Shown: positions 34,765 to 47,955 of the stretch, piece by piece
Numbering within the stretch: the stretch's first letter is position 1
Layout of the letters: the number at the start of each line of letters is the position of its first letter
Assembly: GCF_008831265.1 (NCBI RefSeq)
Contig: NZ_VTTH01000006.1
Span: 208,201 to 272,200, forward strand
Length of the DNA stretch: 64,000 nt
Reading direction: 5' to 3'
Source of the DNA: Lacisediminimonas profundi
Lineage (GTDB): Bacteria > Pseudomonadota > Gammaproteobacteria > Burkholderiales > Burkholderiaceae_D
Notes under the pieces: generated by a model
What the model was told of the DNA's origin: nothing
The model's input: the letters and a program-made list of their open reading frames with translations, nothing else
Databases searched by the model: none
Program-made: the position numbers and the translations under genes

Positions 34765-35136
34765 TCAGCGCTGCCCGCGCCATGGTCGTGGACCACCCAT
34801 GACATGCAGATGAAGATGGTACACCTCCTGTCCGCCGTCGGGTCCGGTATTGAACTGCGTCTTGAAACCTCCGCTGCCATTACCCGTTCCATCGCCTTGG
34901 TACCCGCACCCCAATTGCTCTGCGAGCCGGGGCGCCAACACCATCATTCTACCCAACAAAGCCGCGTGCTTCTCGTCGCAATCGCTGAGCGTGGCGATAT
35001 GTTGCTTCGGAACGATAAGGAAATGAACCGGCGATGCCGGATTGATATCGTGGAAAGCAATCAGGTCGTCATCCTCGTACACGCTTTTCGAAGGGATCTG
35101 CTTTGCTGCAATCTTGCAAAAAATACAGTTGTCCAT
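34765..35136 (-). CDS. HIT-family (HinT-like) nucleotide hydrolase
   Basis: 123 residues from the ATG before DNCIFCKIAAKQIPSK; the longer frame overlaps hisE. Histidine triad VYHLHLHVMGG near the C-terminus and zinc-like CIFCKI at the N-terminus. HinT proteins hydrolyse AMP-linked phosphoramidates. Ten bases after hisE and 51 before tatA, the usual betaproteobacterial place. Confidence 0.94.
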   Translation of the reverse strand: MDNCIFCKIAAKQIPSKSVYEDDDLIAFHDINPASPVHFLIVPKQHIATLSDCDEKHAALLGRMMVLAPRLAEQLGCGYQGDGTGNGSGGFKTQFNTGPDGGQEVYHLHLHVMGGPRPWRGQR

Positions 35137-35146
35137 GCTGGTCCTG

Positions 35147-35515
35147 TCAGTCCTTGCGTTCAGCCTGCTCGCGCTGCTCAAGCTTGCGTGCAGCCTTTTC
35201 CTCGATTCCCGAAATGCCTTCCCGGCGCGCCAGCTCATCCAGCACCTGCTGCGGCGTCAGGCCGAACTGCGCCAGCATGATCAGCGAATGGAACCACAGG
35301 TCCGCACACTCATACAGAACGGCATCGGTACCGTGGCCGGCACGCGCGTCCTTGGCCGCCATCACCGCTTCGGTAGCTTCCTCGCCGATCTTCTTCAGGA
35401 TGGCGTCGTCACCCTTGGAAAACAAGCGGGCGACATAAGATTTTTCAGGATCGCCGCCGTTTGCCAGCTTGCGGGATTCGATGATTTCGGCCAGTCGGTT
35501 CAGGGTATTGCTCAT
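35147..35515 (-). CDS. hisE: phosphoribosyl-ATP pyrophosphatase HisE
   Basis: 122 residues. MazG-like helical fold with [25 protein letters not shown] (metal-binding EExxE region) and [15 protein letters not shown]. Second step of histidine synthesis. Separate from hisI, 12 bases after it. Confidence 0.96.
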   Translation of the reverse strand: MSNTLNRLAEIIESRKLANGGDPEKSYVARLFSKGDDAILKKIGEEATEAVMAAKDARAGHGTDAVLYECADLWFHSLIMLAQFGLTPQQVLDELARREGISGIEEKAARKLEQREQAERKD

Positions 35516-35527
35516 TTGTTCATTTGC

Positions 35528-35935
35528 TCATTTCTTGTAGATGCTTGCCGGATCCTTGAGCACCGGATCGACGGCGATCCACTCGCCCTTCTGATGGTCG
35601 CCCGAGAATTGCTGGAAGAAACAGGAGTGGCGGCCAGTATGGCAGGCAATGCCCCCGACCTGCTCGATCGTCAGAAGCACCACGTCTTCGTCACAGTCCA
35701 GGCGAATTTCATGCACCTTCTGGATGTGACCGGACTCTTCACCCTTGTGCCAGAGTTTCTTGCGCGAACGACTCCAGTACACCGCCTCGCCGAATTCGAC
35801 CGTGCGGGAAAGCGCCTCGCGATTCATCCACGCGAACATCAGCACCTGGCCGGTGCCCGCTTCCTGGGCGATCACGGGCACCAGGCCATGCTCGTCCCAT
35901 TTGACCTTGTTGAGCCATTTGTCGCTGACGCTCAT
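35528..35935 (-). CDS. hisI: phosphoribosyl-AMP cyclohydrolase HisI
   Basis: 135 residues. [35 protein letters not shown] and [16 protein letters not shown] with [13 protein letters not shown], giving the Asp and Cys metal ligands. Third step of the pathway. Overlaps hisF by four bases. Confidence 0.97.
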   Translation of the reverse strand: MSVSDKWLNKVKWDEHGLVPVIAQEAGTGQVLMFAWMNREALSRTVEFGEAVYWSRSRKKLWHKGEESGHIQKVHEIRLDCDEDVVLLTIEQVGGIACHTGRHSCFFQQFSGDHQKGEWIAVDPVLKDPASIYKK

Positions 35936-36696
35936 GCCAGCCTCATCGGAATGCCCTGCGCTGCCATGAAGCGCTTGGCCTCTCCCACGGTGTGCTGGCC
36001 ATAGTGAAAGATGCTGGCAGCAAGGACGGCGTCAGCATGTCCCTTCTTGATGCCGTCCGCGAGGTCCTGCAGGCCGCCCACGCCGCCAGAGGCGATGACC
36101 GGAATGCTGACCGCGTCCGACACCGCGCGGGTCAATGCGAGATCGAAGCCGGCACGGGTGCCATCGCGGTCCATGCTGGTGAGCAGGATTTCACCAGCGC
36201 CCAGTTGTTCCATCTTGCGCGCCCACTCGACCGCATCGAGTCCGGTCGCGTTGCGTCCGCCGCGCGTAAACACTTCCCAGCGTCCGTCGCCTGTCCGCTT
36301 GGCGTCGATCGCCACCACGATGCACTGCGAACCGTACTTCTGGGAAGCGTCGAAAACCAGTTGCGGATTGGTGACGGCCGAGGTGTTGATGCTAACCTTG
36401 TCGGCTCCCGCATTGAGCAGGCGCCGCACGTCCTCGACCGCGCGCACCCCGCCGCCAACGGTCAGCGGAATGAATACCTGCGACGCAACGGCCTCGATGA
36501 TATGCAGGATCAGGTCGCGCTCGTCGGATGACGCTGTGATGTCGAGAAAGGTGATTTCATCGGCGCCCTGCTCGTCATAGCGACGGGCGATTTCGACGGG
36601 ATCGCCGGCGTCGCGCAGCTCTACGAAATTGATGCCCTTTACCACCCTGCCGGCGGTCACATCCAGGCAGGGGATGATGCGTTTTGCCAGTGTCAT
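35932..36696 (-). CDS. hisF: imidazole glycerol phosphate synthase cyclase subunit HisF
   Basis: 254 residues, TIM barrel. [21 protein letters not shown] with the catalytic Asp in CLD, GGGVR and DKVSINTSA phosphate-binding strands, VVAIDAKRT with the second catalytic Asp, and IASGGVG. Works with HisH. Four-base overlaps on both sides (hisA, hisI). Confidence 0.97.
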   Translation of the reverse strand: MTLAKRIIPCLDVTAGRVVKGINFVELRDAGDPVEIARRYDEQGADEITFLDITASSDERDLILHIIEAVASQVFIPLTVGGGVRAVEDVRRLLNAGADKVSINTSAVTNPQLVFDASQKYGSQCIVVAIDAKRTGDGRWEVFTRGGRNATGLDAVEWARKMEQLGAGEILLTSMDRDGTRAGFDLALTRAVSDAVSIPVIASGGVGGLQDLADGIKKGHADAVLAASIFHYGQHTVGEAKRFMAAQGIPMRLA

Positions 36697-37484
36697 AAGT
36701 CGTCTGTTTCCGGCTCCACGAAGCCGGACAATTCATCGGCCCGCTGCTGCGCCGAGCGCAAGTCCAGCGTCCCTTCGTAAATCGACCTGCCGCAGATGAC
36801 GCCCTCGATGCCTTCATCCTGCACGGCACACAGTGCTTCGACATCCTTGATGCCATGCACGCCGCCGGATGCAATCACGGGGATGGTCATGCTCTGCGCC
36901 AGTTTCACGGTGGCCTCGATGTTGACGCCGCCCATCATGCCGTCGCGGCCGATATCGGTATAGATGATCGCTTCGCAGCCGTAGTCTTCGAACTTGCGGG
37001 CGAGGTCGATCACTTCGTGCCCTGACAGCTTGCTCCAGCCATCGGTCGCGACCTTGCCATCCTTGGCGTCCAGTCCGACGATGATCTGGCCCGGGAAGGC
37101 GCTGCACGCGTCGTGCAGGAAGCCCGGGCTCTTGACTGCCGCCGTGCCAATGATGATGTACGACAGCCCGCCATCGAGATAGCGCTCGATGGTGTCGAGG
37201 TCGCGAATGCCGCCGCCAAGCTGGACCGGTATTTCTTCGACACCGTTGGCTTCGGCAAATTCCCGTACCGCCTTGATGATGGATTTGACGGCGGCTTCGT
37301 TCTTCGGCTTGCCGGCGAATGCGCCGTTGAGGTCGACCAGATGCAGCCGCCGCGCCCCCTGCTCAAGCCAGTGCCGCGCCATCTGCGCGGGGTCTTCCGA
37401 GAACACGGTGGCCTGGTTCATGTCGCCTTGCTTCAGGCGTACGCAGTGACCGTCCTTGAGATCGATAGCGGGAATAAGCAGCAT
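36693..37484 (-). CDS. hisA: phosphoribosylformimino-AICAR ribotide isomerase HisA
   Basis: 263 residues from the ATG before [20 protein letters not shown]; a longer frame enters the gap to hisH. TIM barrel with the catalytic Asp in PAIDLKDG and the second in YTDIGRDGM, plus QLGGGIRDL and ASGGVHG. Slightly long because of a C-terminal tail rich in acidic residues. Confidence 0.97.
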   Translation of the reverse strand: MLLIPAIDLKDGHCVRLKQGDMNQATVFSEDPAQMARHWLEQGARRLHLVDLNGAFAGKPKNEAAVKSIIKAVREFAEANGVEEIPVQLGGGIRDLDTIERYLDGGLSYIIIGTAAVKSPGFLHDACSAFPGQIIVGLDAKDGKVATDGWSKLSGHEVIDLARKFEDYGCEAIIYTDIGRDGMMGGVNIEATVKLAQSMTIPVIASGGVHGIKDVEALCAVQDEGIEGVICGRSIYEGTLDLRSAQQRADELSGFVEPETDDL

Positions 37485-37542
37485 GTCTTCGGTGCGGGCA
37501 AGTGGTGGTTGAAGGGGAAACTGGTGTCGACCGGGAGATCGG

Positions 37543-38181
37543 TCAAGGATTCCAATGTACGAAATTTTTGTAAAGTTGCAAACCTGCAGCCGCGCTTTTT
37601 TCCGGATGAAACTGCGTGGCAAACAGGTTATCGCGTCCTACGACGCTTGCAAACGGTGCGCCATAAACAGTTTCGCCGAATATTTGCGACGCCTCGGCCG
37701 GCACCGCATAGTAGCTGTGCACGAAATAGAAGTAACTGTTGTCCGCGATACCGGCCCACAAGGGATGGGAGGAAGTCTGCCGGACCGAATTCCAGCCCAT
37801 CTGCGGCACCTTGTAGCGCGAACCATCCGCCTGCAACTGTCCGTCCAGCCGGAAACGCACGACTTTCCCTGGCAGCAGGCCAAGTCCGGGCGTATCGCCC
37901 TCCTCGCTCCAGTCGAACATCATCTGCTCACCGACGCACACGCCGAAGAACGGCTTGCTGCGCGAGGCCGCGATCAGCGCTTCCTCGACACCCGACTCGC
38001 GCAGGCTGCGCATGCAGTCGCGCATTGCGCCCTGGCCGGGCAGGACGATCCGGTCAGCAGCGCGGATGTCATCCACCTCGCCCGAGATACGGATGTCGGC
38101 CTCGGGCGCGACATGGCGCAAGGCCTGGGCGACCGAGCGCAGGTTGCCCATGCCGTAATCGACTACTACGATTTTATTCAT
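37543..38181 (-). CDS. hisH: imidazole glycerol phosphate synthase glutaminase subunit HisH
   Basis: 212 residues. Class I glutaminase: [27 protein letters not shown] with the nucleophilic Cys, and ATQFHPEKS with the His-Glu pair. Supplies ammonia to HisF. 58 bp before hisA. Confidence 0.97.
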   Translation of the reverse strand: MNKIVVVDYGMGNLRSVAQALRHVAPEADIRISGEVDDIRAADRIVLPGQGAMRDCMRSLRESGVEEALIAASRSKPFFGVCVGEQMMFDWSEEGDTPGLGLLPGKVVRFRLDGQLQADGSRYKVPQMGWNSVRQTSSHPLWAGIADNSYFYFVHSYYAVPAEASQIFGETVYGAPFASVVGRDNLFATQFHPEKSAAAGLQLYKNFVHWNP

Positions 38182-38214
38182 GATTTGCCAGGCTAAAAAC
38201 AGCGGGTATGCTGC

Positions 38215-38811
38215 CTACAGACTGCCCTTCGTGGAAGGAATGGTGCCAGCCGCGCGCGGATCCAGCTCCGCAGCCATGCGCAATGCGCGGCCGAATGCCT
38301 TGAACACGGTCTCGCACTGGTGGTGCGCATTTTCGCCGCGCAGATTGTCCACATGCAAGGTGACCAGGGCGTGGTTCACAAAGCCCTGGAAAAACTCGTG
38401 CGTGAGGTCGACGTCGAAACTCCCGATCATCGAGCGCTTGAACGGCACATGAAATTCAATCCCGGGACGGCCGGAAAAATCGATGACCACGCGCGACAAG
38501 GCTTCATCCAGCGGAACGTAAGAATGACCGTAGCGGCGGATGCCGGACTTGTCGCCGATCGCCTTGGCGACCGCCTGTCCGAGGGTAATGCCGACGTCTT
38601 CCACGGTGTGGTGGGCGTCGATATGCAAGTCACCCTTGGCCTCGATGTCGAGGTCGATCAGCCCGTGACGGGCAATCTGGTCGAGCATGTGGTCGAGGAA
38701 GGGCACGCCGGTGTTGAGCTTCTGGCGGCCGGTGCCGTCGAGATTGATCGCGACGCGAATTTGCGTCTCGTTGGTGTTGCGAACAATTTCGGCAGTGCGT
38801 TGGGTAGACAT
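38215..38811 (-). CDS. hisB: imidazoleglycerol-phosphate dehydratase HisB
   Basis: 198 residues, monofunctional dehydratase without the phosphatase domain. [36 protein letters not shown] and HFxxE-type [20 protein letters not shown] supply the metal-binding His/Glu. Histidinol-phosphate phosphatase must be elsewhere. Confidence 0.97.
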   Translation of the reverse strand: MSTQRTAEIVRNTNETQIRVAINLDGTGRQKLNTGVPFLDHMLDQIARHGLIDLDIEAKGDLHIDAHHTVEDVGITLGQAVAKAIGDKSGIRRYGHSYVPLDEALSRVVIDFSGRPGIEFHVPFKRSMIGSFDVDLTHEFFQGFVNHALVTLHVDNLRGENAHHQCETVFKAFGRALRMAAELDPRAAGTIPSTKGSL

Positions 38812-38822
38812 GGTCAGGATCG

Positions 38823-39899
38823 TTATGGTGCCAGCGATGCACGGAGGGCATCGAGGAATAGCTGGTTTTCTTCCGGCGTACTTACTGTCACGCGCAAGCA
38901 GTTTGCCAGCAATGCGTGCATTTTACCGACATTTTTGATCAACACCTTCCGATCCAGCAGCCGGGAGAACACGCCGTCGGCGTCCGCAACCCGCAGCAGC
39001 AGGAAATTTGCCGCCGACGGGAACACTTCCACCCCGGGTAGCGTTGACAGTGCGGCAACCAGCTGCCCTCTCGCCTGCCGCAGTGCAGCAGCCTGCTGGT
39101 CCAGCACCTCGATGCGGTCGAGCAGGCATTCGGCGGCGGCTTCGGTCAGCACGTTGATGTTGTACGGCGGGCGCACCTTGTCGAACTCGGCCAGCAGTTC
39201 GGCGCTGGCAGACATGTAACCCAGGCGTATGCCGGCCAGCCCGAGCTTGGAAACAGTGCGCATGACGACCAGGTTGGCAAATTCAGGCAGCCGGTCCATG
39301 AAACTTGCCTGCGCAAACGGCTGGTAGGCCTCGTCGACGATCACGACGCCATCATTGCCGACAGCGCGCAATATTTCGATCATCTGCCCCGCATCGAACA
39401 GGTTGCCGGTCGGGTTGTTGGGGTAGGCAAGGTAGGTAACGGCCGGCTTGTGCTGGCGCACCGCATCAAGCATGGCCGGCAAGTCGAGCGTGAAATCCGC
39501 CTTGAGCGGCACGCCGACGAATTCCATGCCGGCGAAACGGGCAGACATGGCATACATGACGAATCCGGGCACCGGCGCCAGCACCTTGGCACCCGGCCGG
39601 GCGCAGGCCACGGAAATCATCGAAATCAGCTCGTCCGATCCATTGCCAAGCAGGACATCGAAACCCGCCGGCACGCCCAGATGCGTGCGGATCTTTTCCT
39701 TCAGCGCGCTGTAAGTGGGCGTCGGATAGCGGTTGAGCGCGACCTCGGCCAGCCGCTGCCCCAATTCGCGAGCCAGCGCCTCGGGCAGGCGGTAGGGGTT
39801 TTCCATCGCGTCCAGCTTCAGGAAACCTGCGGATGCCGGCACATGGTAGGCCGCAAGCTCCCGCACTTCGGGCCGGATTACTTTTTCGCTCAGTGTCAT
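38823..39899 (-). CDS. hisC: histidinol-phosphate aminotransferase HisC
   Basis: 358 residues from the ATG before [11 protein letters not shown]; an ATG 21 bases earlier is possible. Fold-type I PLP enzyme: [29 protein letters not shown] and [16 protein letters not shown] with the PLP lysine. Eleven bases before hisB. AAAGGCGAG precedes the chosen start. Confidence 0.96.
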   Translation of the reverse strand: MTLSEKVIRPEVRELAAYHVPASAGFLKLDAMENPYRLPEALARELGQRLAEVALNRYPTPTYSALKEKIRTHLGVPAGFDVLLGNGSDELISMISVACARPGAKVLAPVPGFVMYAMSARFAGMEFVGVPLKADFTLDLPAMLDAVRQHKPAVTYLAYPNNPTGNLFDAGQMIEILRAVGNDGVVIVDEAYQPFAQASFMDRLPEFANLVVMRTVSKLGLAGIRLGYMSASAELLAEFDKVRPPYNINVLTEAAAECLLDRIEVLDQQAAALRQARGQLVAALSTLPGVEVFPSAANFLLLRVADADGVFSRLLDRKVLIKNVGKMHALLANCLRVTVSTPEENQLFLDALRASLAP

Positions 39900-39920
39900 T
39901 GCTCGTGCTCGCCTTTGCAT

Positions 39921-40742
39921 TCAGGCCACTTTGGTGGCGCTATCCTTGTCCATGATCTGTTGCGGCCCCTGCAACGCCTCCAGGCGTTTGGCAATCAGCT
40001 CGCAGTAAACCGGATTCATTTCAAACCCGGTGAAATCCCGGCCCAGCATCCGCGCGGCCACGGCGGTGGTGCCGCTCCCCATGAACGGGTCCAGCACCAG
40101 CCCGCCGGGCGGACAGGACGCCTTGATCATGCGCTCGATGATTTCGAGCGGCTTTTGGGTCGGATGGTCGGCGCGCTCGCGGTGCTCGCGATGCAGCCGG
40201 GACACGCTCCAGACGTCTTTCGGGTTGTAGCCCATTTCCAGCCACTTCGCACCCACGAAAATCGATCGCGAGCGCGCTTTCTTGGTTTCGGCGTCATACG
40301 GGATGCGTATGGCGTCGAGGTCGAAATAATGATCCCGCGCCCGCGCAAAGAAACCGATGGTGTCGTGCACCGAGGAGTACTTGCGGGTGCCGCCGCCCAT
40401 CGACGGCACCCGCCGGTCCCAGATGATTTCATTCAACATGGTCATGCGCTGCTTGAGCATGACGAACACCTCGGGCGAATAGCGCCAGGTCAGGAATATG
40501 TACAGACTGCCATTGCGCTTGAGCTTGGGCAGGGCCAGGTCAACCCAACGAGTCATCCAGGCCAGGTATTCCTCGGCCTCCATCTTGTCCGAATCATTGC
40601 CGTAGTCCTTGCCCAGCCCGTATGGGGGGTCGGCAACCAGCAGGTCGACCACGCCATCCGGTATGCGAGCCAGGCCGTCCAGCGCGTCTTCCGCAAAAAT
40701 ACGGTTGCGCCAGATATCCCGGGGCAGTTCAGCCTGGGTCAT
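39921..40742 (-). CDS. site-specific DNA methyltransferase (beta-class, YhdJ/CcrM-like)
   Basis: 273 residues. Motif [14 protein letters not shown] (DPPY at 38-41) precedes the SAM-binding motif [18 protein letters not shown] near residue 216, the order of beta-class N6-adenine/N4-cytosine enzymes. [14 protein letters not shown] is the usual motif before it. No restriction gene is adjacent, so it is an orphan or regulatory methylase. It is coupled to hisD by ATGA and ends 21 bases before hisC, so it is transcribed with the histidine genes. Recognition site unknown. Confidence 0.9.
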   Translation of the reverse strand: MTQAELPRDIWRNRIFAEDALDGLARIPDGVVDLLVADPPYGLGKDYGNDSDKMEAEEYLAWMTRWVDLALPKLKRNGSLYIFLTWRYSPEVFVMLKQRMTMLNEIIWDRRVPSMGGGTRKYSSVHDTIGFFARARDHYFDLDAIRIPYDAETKKARSRSIFVGAKWLEMGYNPKDVWSVSRLHREHRERADHPTQKPLEIIERMIKASCPPGGLVLDPFMGSGTTAVAARMLGRDFTGFEMNPVYCELIAKRLEALQGPQQIMDKDSATKVA

Positions 40743-42061
40743 TTCAACCGCAGCTCGGCCGAACGCGCATGCGCCTGCAAGCCCTCCCCGTGCGCCAGTT
40801 CGGAAGCGATCCTTCCCAGCACCTGGGCGCCCGCTTCGCTGACCTGGATGATGCTGGAGCGCTTCTGGAAGTCATACACGCCAAGCGGCGACGAAAAGCG
40901 CGCGGTGCGCGAGGTCGGCAACACATGGTTGGGACCGGCGCAATAGTCACCCAGCGCCTCCGACGAGAAGCGGCCAAGGAACATGGCACCGGCGTGGCGC
41001 ACCTTGGCGGCCCACTTCCCGGCGTCCATGGCGGAAATCTCGAGATGTTCGGGGGCGATGAAATTGGCGATTTCACAAGCCTCATCCATGTCGCGCACAA
41101 GGATCAGCGCGCCACGGTCGGCCAGCGATGTCCGGATGACGCCGGCGCGCGGCATGGTTGGCAGCAGCCGGTCGACGCTGGCCTGGACCCGATCGATATA
41201 GGCGGCATCGGGGCACAGCAGGATCGACTGCGCCAGCTCATCGTGCTCGGCCTGCGAGAACAGGTCCATTGCCACCCAGTCCGGATCGGTGGTGCCGTCG
41301 CAGATCACCAGTATTTCGGAAGGTCCGGCAATCATGTCGATGCCGACAGTGCCGAATACGCGCCGCTTGGCGGCAGCGACATAGGCATTGCCAGGGCCGA
41401 CGATCTTGTCGACCGGCGGCACGGTTTGCGTGCCGTAGGCCAGTGCGCCGACTGCCTGCGCGCCGCCAATGGTGAATACCCGGTCCACGCCTGCTATCGC
41501 GGCGGCGGCCAGCACCAGGGGGTTCTTGATCCCCTGCGGCGTCGGCACCACCATGACGATCTCGTGCACACCGGCGACCCGCGCAGGTATCGCATTCATC
41601 AGCACCGAGGACGGATAGGCGGCCTTGCCGCCCGGCACGTAGATGCCGACGCGATCCAGCGGCGTGACTTTCTGTCCGAGCACGGTGCCGTCAGCCTCGG
41701 TGTACAGGAAACCGTCGGACCCGCATTCGGTCTTTTGCCGTTGGTGGTAACTGCGCACCCGGTCCGCTGCCGACTGCAAGGCGGAGCGGCGCCCTGGCGC
41801 CAGCTGCTCCAGCGCCGCCCGCAGTTCGGCCTGCGGCAACTCGAGTTCGGAGAGGGAGCTGGCAGCCAGCTTGTCGAAGCGGTTCGTGTATTCCAGCACG
41901 GCCGCGTCACCGCGTGACTTGACGTCGGCCAGTATGGTCGCGGCCGCGCGGTCGATCGCTTCGTCCTCGCTCGCCTCGAAGGCAAGCACTGCTGCCAGTT
42001 GCTCGCGAAAGCCGGCCTCGGTGGAATCGAGCCGGCGGATGGAAATGGCGGAGTCGGGCAT
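40739..42061 (-). CDS. hisD: histidinol dehydrogenase HisD
   Basis: 440 residues. [48 protein letters not shown] and [14 protein letters not shown] are the family signatures with the zinc-ligand and catalytic residues. Catalyses the last two oxidations. 18 bases after hisG. Confidence 0.97.
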   Translation of the reverse strand: MPDSAISIRRLDSTEAGFREQLAAVLAFEASEDEAIDRAAATILADVKSRGDAAVLEYTNRFDKLAASSLSELELPQAELRAALEQLAPGRRSALQSAADRVRSYHQRQKTECGSDGFLYTEADGTVLGQKVTPLDRVGIYVPGGKAAYPSSVLMNAIPARVAGVHEIVMVVPTPQGIKNPLVLAAAAIAGVDRVFTIGGAQAVGALAYGTQTVPPVDKIVGPGNAYVAAAKRRVFGTVGIDMIAGPSEILVICDGTTDPDWVAMDLFSQAEHDELAQSILLCPDAAYIDRVQASVDRLLPTMPRAGVIRTSLADRGALILVRDMDEACEIANFIAPEHLEISAMDAGKWAAKVRHAGAMFLGRFSSEALGDYCAGPNHVLPTSRTARFSSPLGVYDFQKRSSIIQVSEAGAQVLGRIASELAHGEGLQAHARSAELRLK

Positions 42062-42079
42062 GATGTCAGAGTCCGGATG

Positions 42080-44218
<2,139 letters not shown>

Positions 44219-44274
44219 GATGACGCTTTCGGAATCGGTGAATTTGGTGGAGATGGATCAGGTTACGCGGTAGT

Positions 44275-45030
44275 TCAGTGGCGCAGCTTGTAACCGCTGC
44301 GCAGGAGCTGGATGGCCAGCCCGGACACAACGACGAAGAAGGATCCAACGATAGCAAGGCTGACGAGCGGATTGATGTCCGACTGACCAAAAAATCCGTA
44401 GCGAAAGCCGTCAATCATATAAAAAAACGGGTTCACGTGCGACACCGCCTGCCAGAACGGCGGCAGCGAGTGTATGGAGTAAAACACGCCGGCCAGGAAG
44501 GTTGCCGGCATGATCAGGAAATTCTGGAAGGCCGCCAGCTGGTCGAACTTCTCCGCCCAGATGCCTGCGATCAGTCCCATGGTGCCAAGGATGCCGGCGC
44601 CCAGCAACGCGAAAATGACAATCCACCATGGCGCGACGAAGCTGGGTCGCCCAACCCACGCGGTAATCGCGAAAACGCCCAGTCCTACTGCGAGGCCACG
44701 CACCACCGCCGCCAGCACATAGGCGCCGTACAGCTCCCAGTGCGACAACGGCGGCAACAGCACGAACACCAGGTTGCCGGTAATCTTGGACTGTATCAGC
44801 GACGATGACGAATTGGCGAACGAGTTTTGCAGCACGCTCATCATCACCAGGCCCGGAATCAGGAATGCCGTGTAGGTGACGCCAGGGTAGACCTGGACAT
44901 GCTCCTGCAGCACGTGGCCGAAGATCATCAGGTACAGCATGGCAGTCACGATCGGCGCGGTCAGGGTTTGTGTGGCCACCTTCCAGAATCGCAGCACTTC
45001 CTTGTAAAACAACGTTTGAAACCCGGTCAT
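44275..45030 (-). CDS. ABC-2 type transporter permease (YadH-like)
   Basis: 251 residues with about six membrane helices. FYKEVLRFWKVATQTLTAPIVTAMLYLMIFG and LSHWELYGAYVLAAVVRG match the YadH/ABC-2 family; the C-terminus has FLAGVFYSIHSLPPFWQ. Coupled to the ATPase gene by ATGA. Substrate unknown. Confidence 0.93.
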   Translation of the reverse strand: MTGFQTLFYKEVLRFWKVATQTLTAPIVTAMLYLMIFGHVLQEHVQVYPGVTYTAFLIPGLVMMSVLQNSFANSSSSLIQSKITGNLVFVLLPPLSHWELYGAYVLAAVVRGLAVGLGVFAITAWVGRPSFVAPWWIVIFALLGAGILGTMGLIAGIWAEKFDQLAAFQNFLIMPATFLAGVFYSIHSLPPFWQAVSHVNPFFYMIDGFRYGFFGQSDINPLVSLAIVGSFFVVVSGLAIQLLRSGYKLRH

Positions 45031-45953
45031 TTCTCGCCTTCCATGATCTGGATGAACACATCTTCCAGGTCGGCCTGGTGCAGCTGCATGTCGCCGATCT
45101 CGGCGCCGGCCTCGCGTAACGCGGCGAGTATCGGCTCCACTTCGGCGTATTCGTTGACACGCAGTACGTATTTGTTGGCGGGCCCGCCCGCTTCCGGATG
45201 CGAAACCAGCGAGCGCAGCGATTCCGGCAACTCGCCCCTGGCCAGCGTCAGCTCGAGCTGGGAGCCGGAAATGCGGCGGATCAGCCCGGCCATCGTATCA
45301 AGGGCGACCACCTTGCCCCCCCTGAGCATGGCAACCCGGTTGCACAAGGCCTGCGCCTCTTCAAGGTAGTGGGTGGTCAAAACCACCGTATGCCCTTCCT
45401 TGTTCAGCCGCGAAATGAATTTCCACAGAGTCTGGCGCAACTCGACATCGACTCCGGCAGTCGGTTCGTCGAGCACGATCACGGGCGGCTTGTGCACCAG
45501 CGCCTGGGCCACCAGCACCCGGCGCTTCATGCCGCCGGACAGGGAACGCATGTTGGCATCGGCCTTGTTCGTCAGATCGAGGTGATGCATCACTTCATCT
45601 ATCCACGCATCATTCTTCTTCAATCCGAAGTAGCCCGATTGCATGCGCAAGGTCTCGCGCACCGTGAAAAACGGGTCGAACACCAGTTCCTGCGGCACCA
45701 CGCCGAGACTGCGCCGGGCATTGCGATAGTCGCGAACCACGTCGTGTCCGCGAATGGTGACCGTGCCGGAGTCAGCACGGTTAAGTCCTGCGAGAATGGA
45801 GATCAGGGTGGTCTTGCCGGCGCCGTTAGGGCCGAGCAGGCCGAAAAATTCGCCCTCTTCGATGGCCAAGGACACGCCATCGAGCGCCTGCAGGGCGCCG
45901 TAACGTTTCTTGACTTCGGTAATCTGGATGGCCGCCATGGTTGGCTGATTCAC
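45027..45953 (-). CDS. ABC transporter ATP-binding protein (YadG-like)
   Basis: 308 residues. GPNGAGKTTLISILAG (Walker A), LSGGMKRRVLVAQALVHKP (signature), VIVLDEPTAGVD (Walker B) and TTHYLEEA (H-loop). A C-terminal DUF4162-like domain follows (about 220-308). Exporter with the permease downstream. An internal ATG at residue 6 is possible. Confidence 0.94.
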   Translation of the reverse strand: MNQPTMAAIQITEVKKRYGALQALDGVSLAIEEGEFFGLLGPNGAGKTTLISILAGLNRADSGTVTIRGHDVVRDYRNARRSLGVVPQELVFDPFFTVRETLRMQSGYFGLKKNDAWIDEVMHHLDLTNKADANMRSLSGGMKRRVLVAQALVHKPPVIVLDEPTAGVDVELRQTLWKFISRLNKEGHTVVLTTHYLEEAQALCNRVAMLRGGKVVALDTMAGLIRRISGSQLELTLARGELPESLRSLVSHPEAGGPANKYVLRVNEYAEVEPILAALREAGAEIGDMQLHQADLEDVFIQIMEGEK

Positions 45954-46072
45954 TCTGGTAATGGATGTCGGCCGGCATCAGCCGTCCGCCCGATACGGGA
46001 AGGGGAACCTGCCATTATAAAAGAATTGCTCTCAGCCAGCCTGTGTGCCAGCAGGGAGCCGGCACAGCGGAC

Positions 46073-46330
46073 TCAGGCGGGGAGAAGCCGGGCAACACCA
46101 TAGAGTTGCGCCAGGCTGGTCAGGTTGGCCGGCGCATTCACCACTGAAAGGACCGCGCCCCGCGCGCGGGCGGCGCGCTGCCACGCAAGCAACGCAGCGA
46201 CGGCAGTGGAATCGACCTCAGTCACAGCGGACAGGTCAAATGCCGTCTCCCCGGCTTCGATTGCCTTCAGCCCCGCCGCCAGAGCGGCACGGGCGTTGGC
46301 AAATGTCAGGGACGGACCGGGCTGGTACAT
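46073..46330 (-). CDS. mlaB: MlaB-like STAS-domain protein
   Basis: 85 residues. STAS fold with FDLSAVTEVDSTAVAALLAWQRAA, where the DST segment marks the usual phosphorylation-loop position. Cytoplasmic regulator of the MlaFE ATPase-permease. Last gene of the mla operon, six bases after mlaC. Confidence 0.9.
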   Translation of the reverse strand: MYQPGPSLTFANARAALAAGLKAIEAGETAFDLSAVTEVDSTAVAALLAWQRAARARGAVLSVVNAPANLTSLAQLYGVARLLPA

Positions 46331-46336
46331 GGCAAC

Positions 46337-46996
46337 TCAGGCAGGCTGACGGGATGCAACCCGGGCTTTGCCGGTGCCGGCCCGGAGCTTGGCATTGCGT
46401 TCGGCCAAGGTCTTGATCAGGCCGTCGATGCCGCCCTTGCTGATTTCCGTAGCAAAATTGCCCTTGTAGGTCTCCACCAGCCAGGCGCCGAGCACATTCA
46501 TGTCATAGATCTTCCAGCCGTTCGGCGTCTTTTCGAGCCGGTAATTCAACTGGATCGGCTCGCCGCGCGATTGCTGGACCTCGGAGCGGACCTCTACTTC
46601 ATCGTCATTCACACTGCCACGCATGGGCTTGAACACCAGCTTCTGGTCGCGGACCTGGGAGATTGCACCGGAATAGGTATGAACGAGCAAGTCGCGGAAC
46701 TCGGCGGTCAGGCGCTTCTGCTGTTCCGGGGTTGCTTCGCGCCAGTAACGTCCTGCTGCCAGCGCGGTCATCCGCGGGAAATTAACGTGCGGAATGATCT
46801 TGGCTTCGACCAGTTCCAGAACGCGTTGCTGGTTGCCACCCTGGATTTCCTTGTCGGCCCTGGCGGTATCCACCACGTCCTGGCTGATGCGCTTGACCAA
46901 GGCGTCAGGCGCTTCCTGCTGCGCATGGGCCAGGCCAAACGGGAGAAACGATAGGGCGACGACCGCCGCTGCCAGAATTTTTTTAAGTGAACTCAT
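46337..46996 (-). CDS. mlaC: phospholipid-binding periplasmic protein MlaC
   Basis: 219 residues with a signal peptide (cleavage after about LAHAQ). MlaC/Ttg2D fold: DALVKRISQDVVDTARADKEI, VNFPRMTALAAGRYWREATPEQQ and WKIYDMNVLGAWLVETYKGNF. Shuttles phospholipid between MlaA and MlaD. Confidence 0.95.
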   Translation of the reverse strand: MSSLKKILAAAVVALSFLPFGLAHAQQEAPDALVKRISQDVVDTARADKEIQGGNQQRVLELVEAKIIPHVNFPRMTALAAGRYWREATPEQQKRLTAEFRDLLVHTYSGAISQVRDQKLVFKPMRGSVNDDEVEVRSEVQQSRGEPIQLNYRLEKTPNGWKIYDMNVLGAWLVETYKGNFATEISKGGIDGLIKTLAERNAKLRAGTGKARVASRQPA

Positions 46997-47064
46997 TTGT
47001 AAAGCCTTTGAAGGGATCCCAAGTCATATGTCCCATAACTCGCGAGAACCCTGAATGGATGACA

Positions 47065-47955
47065 TCAGGAAGGAGACGGCCCCGGCTCGGCGCGTTGGCG
47101 GACGGCCGGGGACAGGCGCAGGCGTATGCCCTCGGCCATGACCGGTGGCACCTGAGGAGCAGATTCGACGGCACCGAATTCTCGAGGTTCCTGCAAATCT
47201 TGCCAAGATGAAACCGGTTTTACCTTTTGTTGCTCTTCCTTTTGTTGCTCTTCCTGTTCGTCACGCTGCCGTTTCGGGGGGGCATCGCCGCGGACTTTGT
47301 ATTCACGGCGCTGCAAGTAGCCGTCGCGGACGAATTCATAGCGATCCAGCGCTGCTTCTTCGATCAGGGTCACTGCATCGAGCACGCCGGCGCGCAAGTC
47401 GACAATCCGCAAAACCCGGCCGGTGTTTCGTTGCCAGACCGGCCGGACATCGCCCCACACGTCACCGGCCATATCGGCAGGAAGCGCCACAGTATCGCGC
47501 AATGTTGAGGATCCGAAGATCGGCAGCACCACGTAAGGGCCCGAACCCACGCCCCATACCCCGAGGGTCGCACCGAAGTCCTGCTTGTGCTTTTGCATCC
47601 CGGCTTCGGACGCAATATCCAGCACGCCGCCGAACCCCAGGAACGTATTCACCGCCACCCGCATCACGTCAGTGACGCCGTCGCCGATTTTTCCCTGCAA
47701 CAGATTGTTGACCGCGGTCCATACGTCGCCCAGATTGCCGAAGAAGTTGTAGACACCGGTCTGGACAAACGACGGGACGTTGTCACGATAGACTTCAGCG
47801 GTCGGCTTCAGCGCGTACTGATCCAGTTTGTCATTAACGGTGAACATCGCCCGGTTAAAGCCCTCGAAGGGGTCGCGTGGGTCTTTGCCGACGGCGCAAC
47901 CGGACAGCAGGCCTGCCAGTGCGATCGTGACAAGGAAATTCATTGCCGTCTTCAT
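47065..47955 (-). CDS. mlaA: outer-membrane lipoprotein MlaA (VacJ)
   Basis: 296 residues. Lipoprotein signal with lipobox LLSGC (Cys20), then DPFEGFNRAMFTVNDKLDQY and GPYVVLPIFGSSTLRD. Removes mislocalised phospholipids from the outer leaflet. It is long for the family because of a Gln/Glu/Lys-rich tail (from about residue 230). Overlaps mlaD by four bases. Confidence 0.95.
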   Translation of the reverse strand: MKTAMNFLVTIALAGLLSGCAVGKDPRDPFEGFNRAMFTVNDKLDQYALKPTAEVYRDNVPSFVQTGVYNFFGNLGDVWTAVNNLLQGKIGDGVTDVMRVAVNTFLGFGGVLDIASEAGMQKHKQDFGATLGVWGVGSGPYVVLPIFGSSTLRDTVALPADMAGDVWGDVRPVWQRNTGRVLRIVDLRAGVLDAVTLIEEAALDRYEFVRDGYLQRREYKVRGDAPPKRQRDEQEEQQKEEQQKVKPVSSWQDLQEPREFGAVESAPQVPPVMAEGIRLRLSPAVRQRAEPGPSPS

